The notes under the pieces were generated by a model, which was given only the letters and a program-made list of their open reading frames with translations, did no database searches and was not told the origin of the DNA. From assembly GCA_964432115.1 (NCBI GenBank), contig CAYSMC010000015.1, positions 1 to 25,438 on the forward strand: a DNA stretch of 25,438 bases, read 5' to 3'. The DNA comes from JAAZKO01 sp964432115 (GTDB taxonomy: Bacteria > Patescibacteriota > Microgenomatia > UBA1400 > PJMF01). Positions within the stretch are counted from its first letter, which is position 1; each line of letters begins with the position of its first letter. This document shows positions 1 through 6,173 of this stretch, in pieces. The translations under genes and the position numbers were made by a program.

Positions 1-855
1 TTAATAAAAAAAAATAATAAGCCAGCTGTCATTTTCAAAAGAAATAATACTGACCCAACATCGGCTTCGGATATCGACGTATTAATACTAGAGAAAGATT
101 TATTTTTTTTTATAGAAGAATATAAAAAAATTGGATATAAAGCCTCAAAAATTTTTTCCGATAAAGAAGTTCATATTACAAATCCAATAACAAAGTTTTC
201 TATAGATTTACATTTTTTAATAGCACATCCTCATTACAAAACAATCAGTAAAAAAGAAAAAAGATCTATAAATAAAATTAGTAAAGACATCATTAAAACA
301 CATTTTTTAAAAGAAAATGAATCATCTATTTCTAAAGAATTAATGCTTGCATCAACAATAATTAGATATTGGCACAACGATCTTCTGTGCGGATTAAAAA
401 CGCTTAAAGACATCATGCTGCTTTTAAATTCATTTCAAGAACCGAAAGAAATTAATCGATTAATAATTCTTTTAAAAAAATATGAAATTTTAAATTACGC
501 ATTTTTTACCTTTCAACTTGGATCTAAAGTATTTTCAACTCCAATTCCAGATAAAATCTTAGATAAAACTCCATATCTAATAAAAAGATTAAATTGCATG
601 ATTTCAAAATACGAAATATCAATTTTCCCAGATATCTTGAAGTGGTACGATGACGATAATTTAAATTGGGTAAAAAAATATTACAATAAATTAAATATTA
701 TCAAAATCATTTTAAATGAAGAAGTTCCTTTAACAAGAAAAATTAGACCTCAAATAATTATTGTATTTTTAAACTCTATTTTTAAAAATAGAGTTAACTA
801 TTTTTTTTCTTTTTGCAAAAAGAAAAAAAATAGCCCTGATCTGACCGGCAACTAG
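1..855 (+). CDS. Nucleotidyltransferase-like protein, 5' end outside window
   Basis: The frame is open from base 1 to the stop at 853-855, so the start lies left of the window. About 284 residues are visible. Near the N-terminus the stretch SASDIDVLIL (about residues 21-30) matches the D-x-D metal-binding strand of the uncharacterised nucleotidyltransferase family PF14907 (NTP_transf_5). It is followed by the alternating strands and helices typical of the fold, including KFSIDLHFLI with a possible third acidic residue, and a helical C-terminal part. In other bacteria this family sits with PqqD-like proteins and HprK-like kinases in lasso peptide or exopolysaccharide loci, and both partners are present here. 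The target is unknown. The last about 29 codons overlap the convergent peptidase gene and are partly encoded by two perfect palindromes, so the C-terminal tail (NSIFKNRV onward) is probably not conserved. The family call rests on motif reading only. Confidence 0.7.
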   Translation, partial: LIKKNNKPAVIFKRNNTDPTSASDIDVLILEKDLFFFIEEYKKIGYKASKIFSDKEVHITNPITKFSIDLHFLIAHPHYKTISKKEKRSINKISKDIIKTHFLKENESSISKELMLASTIIRYWHNDLLCGLKTLKDIMLLLNSFQEPKEINRLIILLKKYEILNYAFFTFQLGSKVFSTPIPDKILDKTPYLIKRLNCMISKYEISIFPDILKWYDDDNLNWVKKYYNKLNIIKIILNEEVPLTRKIRPQIIIVFLNSIFKNRVNYFFSFCKKKKNSPDLTGN

Positions 856-1257
856 TTTTCTCAAAACAACAGTTATTCTATTTTTTGGATAAAGTACAAC
901 TTTTTTTGATAAATGTTGAATTACAAAAAAATATATTTTCAAAATAATACTCGAATTGCAATCGATCCATACTCCATCAATTTTGATCATGCTTACCCTG
1001 CCTCTGAGTGCTGATCTATTAACTTTCTGATCTGCCTTAAAACTCCCATCCGCTATAGTAAATAGAAAATTGTTGTCAAAATCAACCAATCTATGAATTA
1101 AGGGAATATTTCTTTTATTAATAATTCCGACAACATCCCCTTTTTTTAAAATGCTATTTTTTTTTAATAAAATCTTATCACCTAATTGAATAGTAGGACT
1201 CATACTATTACTGAGAATTTGTGCAAAATAGAAATCCTTATCTTCAATTTTAATCAT
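769..1257 (-). CDS. S24/S26 signal-peptidase-like serine protease, Ser/His type
   Basis: 162 residues. The motif SNSMSPTI (residues 16-23) is the nucleophile box of signal peptidase I-like proteases, with Ser18 as probable nucleophile. GDVVGI (40-45) and IPLIHRLVDFD (51-61) follow, and His55 sits where the SipW/Sec11 branch has a catalytic His instead of the Lys of bacterial LepB. ADGSFKADQ then RGRVSMI matches the usual end of the domain. There is no N-terminal membrane anchor, unlike housekeeping signal peptidases; a hydrophobic stretch near residues 103-113 (SIILKIYFFVI) may associate with the membrane. The start overlaps the upstream glycosyltransferase by 8 nt, third in the operon PqqD > glycosyltransferase > peptidase. 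A role in trimming a modified peptide is plausible, but no substrate is shown. The last codons lie in the palindromes. Confidence 0.72.
   Translation of the reverse strand: MIKIEDKDFYFAQILSNSMSPTIQLGDKILLKKNSILKKGDVVGIINKRNIPLIHRLVDFDNNFLFTIADGSFKADQKVNRSALRGRVSMIKIDGVWIDCNSSIILKIYFFVIQHLSKKVVLYPKNRITVVLRKLVAGQIRAIFFLFAKRKKIVNSIFKNRV
772..795. repeat. Perfect 24-bp palindrome at convergent gene ends
   Basis: AACTCTATTTTT is followed directly by its exact reverse complement AAAAATAGAGTT. As RNA from either strand this can fold into an AT-rich hairpin. It lies inside the 3' ends of two convergent genes. Both proteins therefore contain the same residues NSIFKNRV, one from each strand. Role as a bidirectional terminator is inferred. 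Confidence 0.85.
798..833. terminator. Perfect 36-bp palindrome, candidate bidirectional terminator
   Basis: The half-site CTATTTTTTTTCTTTTTG (798-815) is followed by its exact reverse complement (816-833), only 2 nt after the 24-bp palindrome at 772-795. The arms contain runs of T and A, so transcripts from either direction would carry a hairpin with an adjoining U-rich arm. Placement between convergent genes fits a two-way transcription stop. It is not a GC-rich canonical hairpin, so function is inferred from symmetry and position. Confidence 0.6.
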
Positions 1258-2284
1258 AAATTTGCGAAAAAGTTATTTTTTTACATTGTTGAGCAACTTT
1301 TCTTTGATATTTTTCATAAATAACTCTTTTTGCTTTTAAAAAGTTATATTTTTTAACAGATCTAACTTCTTTTTCAGGTAAATCAAAATATGAGCAAACT
1401 TTTTTAATAATTCTGGGTATATTTAAAAAGTTTTGATTTCGTTTTTCAAATAAAATTAAATCCAACAACAACATTAAAATCCTGTATGTAAAAATATTAA
1501 TTTTATTTTCAATATGTTTTTTTTCATTCTTAGCGATTTTTTTTACTAAAAATTTCTTTCTAAAAAAACTTGGAACAGCGCTTCTAACAACCATATTTCT
1601 ATCTGATGAAGAAAAGAAGTCTGGATCACTCCAAAATCTACGACTAGAACATTCTATGGTTCTTTTTGAATTTTTAAAAACCAATCCAGAATAATAGCAC
1701 CTTCTACTCCAAAAGATTGATGGTTCTGCTTCAATTGGAGTGTTCACGTTATTAAAAACATTTCTTGTAATTTTTTCAGACTTTATCGCAAAAAACCCAC
1801 CGAAAAAAAATGGCCCATATAAATTTTTTTCCAATTTTTCAAATAAAGCTATGGTTTTCATCAAATTTGCAAGAAAAAGATGTTTTAAAAACCGAGTTTC
1901 TTGATCTTGTCTTAAGGAACCAAACAACACATCAGCCTCATCATCGCTACAAAAACTCAATATATCTTCCTCAAAACCTTCCAAAGGCTTACAATCGATA
2001 TCTATAGAAACAACAACCGGAGATACTTTTTTTGCATAAAACATTCCTGTGATTTTTGCATACAAAACTCCTTGTTTTTTTTCACGTAGCAATATTAAAT
2101 CAACATTCGGATGATTTCTTTTCCATACATTAACTTTTTTAGAAGTGTTGTCTGTACTTCCATTGTCAACGACAACCAATAAAAACTTACTTTTATTAAT
2201 CGAGTTGCAAATTCCAGATAAAGATCTCGAAACTAACCAAGATTCATTATATAGCGGAATAACAATCGCGAAATCATAATTCAT
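1250..2284 (-). CDS. Family 2 glycosyltransferase (GT-A fold)
   Basis: 344 residues. The N-terminus has the GT2 pattern: FAIVIPLYNES (5-15), VVVDNGSTDNT (37-47), and SIDIDCKP with the metal/nucleotide-sugar DxD at Asp95/Asp97. A mid-protein block YGPFFFGGFFAIKS and later WSRRCYY are closely matched in the second glycosyltransferase of this locus (5121-6173), so the two are paralogues. The Lys/Arg-rich C-terminal third has no recognised domain. No clear transmembrane helices, so it probably works in the cytoplasm on a nucleotide-sugar and an unknown acceptor. It overlaps the PqqD gene upstream by 11 nt and the peptidase gene downstream by 8 nt, indicating one translationally coupled operon. 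Acceptor could be the small peptide encoded at 4312-4416 or a lipid-linked glycan. Confidence 0.85.
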   Translation of the reverse strand: MNYDFAIVIPLYNESWLVSRSLSGICNSINKSKFLLVVVDNGSTDNTSKKVNVWKRNHPNVDLILLREKKQGVLYAKITGMFYAKKVSPVVVSIDIDCKPLEGFEEDILSFCSDDEADVLFGSLRQDQETRFLKHLFLANLMKTIALFEKLEKNLYGPFFFGGFFAIKSEKITRNVFNNVNTPIEAEPSIFWSRRCYYSGLVFKNSKRTIECSSRRFWSDPDFFSSSDRNMVVRSAVPSFFRKKFLVKKIAKNEKKHIENKINIFTYRILMLLLDLILFEKRNQNFLNIPRIIKKVCSYFDLPEKEVRSVKKYNFLKAKRVIYEKYQRKVAQQCKKITFSQIYD

Positions 2285-2549
2285 TTTTAGAATCTAAAAA
2301 TCGATGATTTCTCAATAACTCAAGAAAAGAATTTATATCAATTAAAGATTGTTTTTTATCAACATTAAAACTCTCAATTAAAACCTTGGATAAATCATCA
2401 ATGCTCTTAAAAGAAGACAATTCGTTCCACAATAAAGAAGCTGGTTCATTTAAAGAAACAATAGAATCTTGCTCCTCGTCAAGTATTTTAGTACTATTAT
2501 CAATTTTCTGAAAAATTATATTTTTTTTGCGTCTGTATTTGGAATTCAT
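2274..2549 (-). CDS. PqqD-like peptide-binding protein (RRE domain)
   Basis: 91 residues. The core ILDEEQDSIVSLNEPASLLWNEL (about 22-44) followed by a helical section with SIDDLSKVLIESFNVD and INSFLELLRNHRFLD matches the PqqD family (PF05402): two short strands, the N-x-(T/P)-A-xx-(L/I)-W helix, then paired helices. PqqD domains bind leader peptides of ribosomally made, modified peptides and present them to tailoring enzymes; related copies accompany HprK-like kinases and nucleotidyltransferases, both of which are in this window. It is the first gene of a minus-strand operon with its own promoter about 10 nt before the ATG, giving an almost leaderless mRNA. Its obvious candidate ligand is the 34-residue peptide encoded at 4312-4416. 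The family match is good; the binding partner is inferred. Confidence 0.8.
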   Translation of the reverse strand: MNSKYRRKKNIIFQKIDNSTKILDEEQDSIVSLNEPASLLWNELSSFKSIDDLSKVLIESFNVDKKQSLIDINSFLELLRNHRFLDSKNEL

Positions 2550-2559
2550 TTCTTGAACA

Positions 2560-2588
2560 TTTATAAGTTAAACAAAGAAAAAAGTCAA
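2560..2588 (-). promoter_or_regulatory. Sigma70-type promoter of the PqqD operon
   Basis: Read on the minus strand, TTGACT (2583-2588) is followed after exactly 17 bp by TATAAA (2560-2565). The start codon ATG is at 2549-2547, only 10 nt past the -10 box, so the predicted 5' leader is about 4 nt. No Shine-Dalgarno is present. Confidence 0.75.
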
Positions 2589-2652
2589 TAATTTGTATTA
2601 TACTAAAGTACTAAAAAAATTTAAAAACTTACTATTAACCTAGAAAGATGTT

Positions 2653-3273
2653 ATGTTTTGTTTTCAATCATGGAGGGCACAAGGTGTTCCGAAAATTCCT
2701 TTTTCTGAAGGAGTAGCTTTATGGATTATAGCTAAAATCTACAAAACAAAAAAAATTTTAGAAATTGGAACTGGAAGTGGTTATTCGACTAGATGGTTTC
2801 TATCTGCCCTACCAAATAAAGGTAAGATCACAACAATAGAGATTGACAGCAAAACACAAAAAATAGCACAAAAAAACAATCAACTAAGCAAAATTCCGCC
2901 AAATAAAAAAATCACTTGGTTGCTTGGAGATGCTATAAAAATATTATCTGATCTTAATTGCAAATTTGACCTTATTTTTATAGATGGAAAAAAAAGCGAT
3001 TACCGAAGATACTTTGATTTATCCCAACAACTTCTAAATAAAAATGGAGTCATCATTTGTGATGATGTTTTTTGGTATCAAAAAAATAAAAAACAACTAA
3101 AAACTCATAAAAATATTTCTTTTAGCACTCAAGAAATTGCAAAAAAATTAATTTTAAAAAAAGCTGAAAACAGCATGAAAAAAACTATTAATTATTTGCA
3201 AAATCAGCCTAATTTTAAAACTAAACTAATTAACATTGGCAATGGATTATCCATAAGTAAAAAAAAGAATTAA
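2653..3273 (+). CDS. SAM-dependent O-methyltransferase-like protein
   Basis: 206 residues. KILEIGTGSGYSTRWFL (about 34-50) is the glycine-rich motif I of class I SAM methyltransferases. ITTIEIDSKT follows with the acidic residue that binds the SAM ribose, then LLGDAIKIL and FDLIFIDGKKSDYRRYFD, the signature of the COMT-like O-methyltransferase family (PF01596/PF13578), and GVIICDDVFW. The Lys/Asn-rich C-terminus is unremarkable. Sits alone on the plus strand, divergent from the PqqD operon across 103 nt; its stop overlaps the stop of the convergent methyltransferase-like gene by 4 nt. No strong Shine-Dalgarno, though AGAAAG lies close upstream. The substrate is unknown; a sugar or peptide hydroxyl in this locus is a guess. 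Confidence 0.8.
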   Translation: MFCFQSWRAQGVPKIPFSEGVALWIIAKIYKTKKILEIGTGSGYSTRWFLSALPNKGKITTIEIDSKTQKIAQKNNQLSKIPPNKKITWLLGDAIKILSDLNCKFDLIFIDGKKSDYRRYFDLSQQLLNKNGVIICDDVFWYQKNKKQLKTHKNISFSTQEIAKKLILKKAENSMKKTINYLQNQPNFKTKLINIGNGLSISKKKN

Positions 3274-4136
3274 GTCAGATTTTCTGTACATATAATATTT
3301 TTAAAAGAAATATTTTTTTTAACCATTTTCCATCGATTAGGAAAGAAAGTATAGTTTGTAATGAGGTTATTAGTGAGATCAGATTCATTTATTTTCTTAG
3401 TATGTGCAATTATAATTAAATCTTGAAGTTTTTTTTTGTCATTGGGAAAATCGGCAAAAACAAATACTGATTTGTATTTAAATTTCATAGGTTTTAATAC
3501 AGTCTCATTAAACCATTTCATTTCTAATTCACTCAAGAAAGTCATAATATTGATCAATAAAAAACCATTTTTTTTCAATCTTTTGTGCGATAATAATATT
3601 AGTTTTGTAATGTATTTATTCACATCAACACTTAGTCCTTGATCATAATTCTTATGCAAACCTATATCTATAAAAATTGAGTTTTGTAATGATTTGTTTT
3701 TTTTTAAAAAAGAAAGTCCCTCTTCACAAAAAATAAGGAAATTCTTATTAAAAGGTCTTAAAAAATACTTAGTAGCCAATTTTAAAACAACACGATCTAT
3801 CTCAACAACACTTACTTGTTTATCCGGAAAATTCCTAAAAACATAACTAGGTAAACAAAGTCCGCCTCCACCAATAAAAAGCATCTTATTGAATAACTTT
3901 TTATAAAGTGGTAAAAGAAAAAAATAGTGATAAATTCTTGAGACTGGAAAATAATCACAAAAATAAGCTGAACTAGCTGTTTTGTTATTAAATAATAATT
4001 TTATTATTTTTTTATTAAAATCTTTCACTACTAATAAATTTTTTGTTATCTCTGAATAACCCTTAAAAACTACTTCTAAATCTTTGTTTTTGTTAAATAT
4101 TTTATTAAAAAATAATATTTTCATAGAAAACGACAT
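3270..4136 (-). CDS. Spermidine-synthase-like SAM-fold protein
   Basis: 288 residues. The core KMLFIGGGGLCLPSYVFRN (about residues 84-102), then QVSVVEIDRVVLKLATKYF, corresponds to motif I and the ribose-binding acid of spermidine synthase-like Rossmann proteins (GGGxG then VExD). A following FCEEGLSFLKK and IFIDIGL fit the usual DGxxxL and D-x-(Y/x)-D strands. The Asp expected in true polyamine synthases at the active site cannot be confirmed, and the N-terminal about 80 residues differ, so it may be a methyltransferase of unknown substrate. It is convergent with the O-methyltransferase (4-nt stop overlap) and divergent from the small peptide gene. A second in-frame ATG four codons in is an alternative start. 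The fold is likely, the reaction unknown. Confidence 0.65.
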   Translation of the reverse strand: MSFSMKILFFNKIFNKNKDLEVVFKGYSEITKNLLVVKDFNKKIIKLLFNNKTASSAYFCDYFPVSRIYHYFFLLPLYKKLFNKMLFIGGGGLCLPSYVFRNFPDKQVSVVEIDRVVLKLATKYFLRPFNKNFLIFCEEGLSFLKKNKSLQNSIFIDIGLHKNYDQGLSVDVNKYITKLILLSHKRLKKNGFLLINIMTFLSELEMKWFNETVLKPMKFKYKSVFVFADFPNDKKKLQDLIIIAHTKKINESDLTNNLITNYTFFPNRWKMVKKNISFKNIICTENLT

Positions 4137-4237
4137 TTTGATTTATTGTTTCCAAAATTACAATTCACGCTGTTGACTGTGAACAATATTATATATATGT
4201 AGATGCATGATGTACAAACAAAAAAGTATATAGCATT

Positions 4238-4247
4238 TATCGCGATA
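4238..4247. promoter_or_regulatory. 10-bp palindrome upstream of the peptide promoter
   Basis: TATCGCGATA is self-complementary and ends 12 bp before the -35 box of the peptide promoter. Such a site could bind a dimeric regulator. No regulator gene in the window is linked to it, so an operator role is only a possibility. Confidence 0.35.
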
Positions 4248-4259
4248 TAATTCTTTAAG

Positions 4260-4288
4260 TTGACATCAAAAATTTAATTTGTTAAAAT
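4260..4288 (+). promoter_or_regulatory. Consensus sigma70 promoter of the small peptide gene
   Basis: TTGACA (4260-4265) is a perfect -35 box. After a 17-bp spacer comes TAAAAT (4283-4288), one mismatch from the -10 consensus. A start near 4295 gives a leader of about 17 nt containing the Shine-Dalgarno. This is the best promoter I could find in the window; most other genes show only a -10 box. Confidence 0.85.
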
Positions 4289-4298
4289 TTTAGATAAG

Positions 4299-4303
4299 AG
4301 GAG
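4299..4303 (+). promoter_or_regulatory. Strong Shine-Dalgarno of the peptide gene
   Basis: AGGAG is followed by 8 nt and then the ATG at 4312. This is the clearest ribosome binding site in a window where most genes lack one, and it decides the start of the small gene. Confidence 0.85.
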
Positions 4304-4311
4304 CTGAAAAT

Positions 4312-4416
4312 ATGAAATCATCAATTAAAAAAAATAAAGCAACAAAAAAAGCATATAAAGGTCTTAAGGTTAAAGTAGATAAGTTTGTTGCCAGTTTTTA
4401 CGCTGAGTGGTATTAA
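4312..4416 (+). CDS. 34-residue Lys-rich peptide, candidate modified-peptide precursor
   Basis: ATG at 4312, TAA at 4414-4416. The peptide begins MKSSIKKNKATKKAYKG and ends VKVDKFVASFYAEWY. Residues 1-24 hold ten Lys with one Asp and no Arg or Cys; the last ten, FVASFYAEWY, are aromatic with one Ser, two Tyr and one Trp. This split suggests a basic leader and a short core. It has a consensus promoter and strong Shine-Dalgarno and heads an operon (deacetylase, glycosyltransferase, HprK-like kinase), with a PqqD-like leader-binding protein nearby. Together these argue for a real, highly expressed gene whose product is the substrate of the locus. Candidate modified residues are Ser28, Tyr30 and Tyr34 in the core, or Ser3, Ser4, Thr11, Tyr15. 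I do not recognise a known family. It could instead be a free basic antimicrobial or regulatory peptide. Confidence 0.75.
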   Translation: MKSSIKKNKATKKAYKGLKVKVDKFVASFYAEWY

Positions 4417-4453
4417 ATTTATTTGCTAAAATTCGGATTCATTCAATATTTTA

Positions 4454-5131
4454 ATGGAAAATAAGTATTTTATCGTCCATGCGGATGATTTTGGATTATC
4501 TCCTGGCATTAGCGAAGGAATAATTAAAACAATAGAAAACGGAATCGTTTCTAGTACCAGTGTCATAGTCGAATCAAAATATTTAAGTGTTTCAAAAAAG
4601 ATAATTCTTAACAGACCAAACTTCGACTGGGGACTACATGTTCTAATTTTGCATAAAAATCCATCAAGTAAAATCATCCTCAAAGAAACTAAAAGACAGA
4701 TAAACATTTTTAAAAATAGTTTCGGTTTCCCTCCCTCTCACATCGACTTCCACAAGGGCTTTAAGTTTGATACAAAAACTTACTTTGAAATATTAATGTT
4801 TTCTCTGAAGAATAATTTTGCCTTCAGATATGATCGCCAACATCATATAGAAATAGATTTTTATGGTATTAAAAAAAATAGAACAAAATACGACGCGATA
4901 GAAACTAAATCCATAATGACAATCATAGAAAATTTACCAAACGGAATTACAGAATTAGTCTGTCACCCAGGCTTAACAAGCAATCGTTTGAAAGATCCTT
5001 ATCGTTTACATCGAAAAAAAGAACTCTTAACCTTAATTGATCCCCAACTCAAACTGAAACTAAAAAAAGAAAAAATTAAACTCATCAATTTTGAGGAATA
5101 TAAAAAAATCACAAAAAAAAATGAAAAATAA
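4454..5131 (+). CDS. ChbG/YdjC-family deacetylase
   Basis: 225 residues. YFIVHADDFGLSPGISEGI (about 5-23) carries the Asp pair of YdjC/ChbG proteins (PF04794), metal-dependent enzymes that remove acetyl groups from N-acetylated sugars. NGIVSSTSVIV, then WGLHVLIL with a probable metal His, HIDFHKGFKFD with the second His ligand region, and ELVCHPGLTSN complete the family pattern. The length is slightly short for the family (usually about 230-300). The start at 4454 follows the peptide gene by 37 nt without a Shine-Dalgarno; a TAAAAT at 4427-4432 could start a second transcript. The end overlaps the next gene by 11 nt. In antibiotic pathways such enzymes deacetylate a GlcNAc after it is attached, which would fit the adjoining glycosyltransferase; this is inference. 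Confidence 0.85.
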   Translation: MENKYFIVHADDFGLSPGISEGIIKTIENGIVSSTSVIVESKYLSVSKKIILNRPNFDWGLHVLILHKNPSSKIILKETKRQINIFKNSFGFPPSHIDFHKGFKFDTKTYFEILMFSLKNNFAFRYDRQHHIEIDFYGIKKNRTKYDAIETKSIMTIIENLPNGITELVCHPGLTSNRLKDPYRLHRKKELLTLIDPQLKLKLKKEKIKLINFEEYKKITKKNEK

Positions 5132-6173
5132 ATTAGATGCTGTCCTAATAATTCCATTTTTAAATGAATCACTATATATAAAAAAATTTCTCTCTAGTCT
5201 AAAAAATCAAGAAAAAATAGCTAATAAAAAATATCTAACCCTTTTTATAGATAATGGTAGTTTAGACAATTCGTCTTTGATAATCAAAAATTTTTGTGAT
5301 AAAGAAAACATTCCATTTAAGATTATTAATGAACCTAAAAAAGGAACTGTTTATAGCAGAATAAAGGGCTTAGAATTAGCAATTTCACTAAATCCAACAA
5401 TAATTATTAGTACTGACGCTGATGTTGTTTTACCAAAAAATTTCATTTATAAAACAATAACAGATATTAAAAATCAAGAGGCAGATGTTTTGACTGGAAA
5501 ATTAACAAAAAACAAAAAAATAAATTTTTTAAATAAAATTAAATCAATAAATATTTACAATTTAAAGCAATCAATTTGGAATTTAGAATATTCTCTGTTT
5601 GGTCCTTACTTTTTTGGAGCATATTTTGCAATTAAGACTTCGTTTGCAAAAAACATTCAAATTTATGAAGCTAAAATACACGAACCCTTTTTGGGAGAAG
5701 ACATATATCTTTCAAGAAGATCTCATTATCTTGGAGCAAAATTTGCAAAATCATCCACATTCGTAAACCCAAATCCAAGAAGATTAATTGCTTCATCAAT
5801 AAATGATGATTATAAATTTATTGGAAATCTTACATCAACTCATATGAAAATATATAAAACTAAAGATTATGTTTTTTCGCCTTTAAATGAAAGTAAAGAA
5901 AAAGAAGTTATTAAAAAACTTAAATTAGACGCAGGCAAAAGACTAATTTGGCTAACTGTTGATGCATATCTCTTTTGGGAAAAAAATACAAATAAATATT
6001 TAAATGCTCAAAAGAGCTTTCAAAAAAGTTGTATTTTTTTCAATATATATCCAACGGAATTTGATTCAATAAAAAATAAAGATGATCAATTTGCATTGTA
6101 CAATCACATATATAATACATACAAAACCAAAGTACTAAAAAAAATGGATATCGCGCTTAATCAAAATTCATGA
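5121..6173 (+). CDS. Family 2 glycosyltransferase, second paralogue
   Basis: 350 residues from the ATG at 5121. I prefer this start over the in-frame ATG at 5091 because it gives the normal GT2 N-terminus (MKNKLDAVLIIPFLNES) and only an 11-nt overlap with the deacetylase gene. LFIDNGSLDNSS (41-52) and STDADVV with DxD at Asp99/Asp101 are the donor-binding motifs. EPKKGTVYSRIKG, FGPYFFGAYFAIKT and LSRRSHYLGAKFAKS align with matching blocks in the glycosyltransferase at 1250-2284, so the two descend from one gene. The C-terminal third is basic and unrecognised. The stop overlaps the kinase start in an ATGA. Probably cytoplasmic; donor and acceptor are unknown. Confidence 0.85.
   Translation: MKNKLDAVLIIPFLNESLYIKKFLSSLKNQEKIANKKYLTLFIDNGSLDNSSLIIKNFCDKENIPFKIINEPKKGTVYSRIKGLELAISLNPTIIISTDADVVLPKNFIYKTITDIKNQEADVLTGKLTKNKKINFLNKIKSINIYNLKQSIWNLEYSLFGPYFFGAYFAIKTSFAKNIQIYEAKIHEPFLGEDIYLSRRSHYLGAKFAKSSTFVNPNPRRLIASSINDDYKFIGNLTSTHMKIYKTKDYVFSPLNESKEKEVIKKLKLDAGKRLIWLTVDAYLFWEKNTNKYLNAQKSFQKSCIFFNIYPTEFDSIKNKDDQFALYNHIYNTYKTKVLKKMDIALNQNS

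Larger units (their letters stand above)
4137..4311. other. Longest gene-free stretch; control region of the peptide gene
   Basis: 175 nt between divergent genes. It holds a consensus promoter (4260-4288) and Shine-Dalgarno (4299-4303) for the peptide gene, a 10-bp palindrome TATCGCGATA (4238-4247), a spaced inverted repeat TTCAC (4164-4168) and GTGAA (4179-4183), and a weaker second promoter candidate TTGACT (4173-4178) with TATGTA (4196-4201). No other credible coding sequence was found in it. Confidence 0.7.

Noticed and set aside
3436..3642. 68-codon plus-strand frame
   Set aside because: It lies wholly antisense to the spermidine-synthase-like gene and its product matches nothing.
4203..4250. 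15-codon frame upstream of the peptide gene
   Set aside because: It has no Shine-Dalgarno or suitably placed promoter, and it ends just before the -35 box of the peptide promoter.
4426..4707. 93-codon minus-strand frame antisense to the deacetylase
   Set aside because: The sense strand has clear YdjC motifs; the antisense product has no features or start signals.
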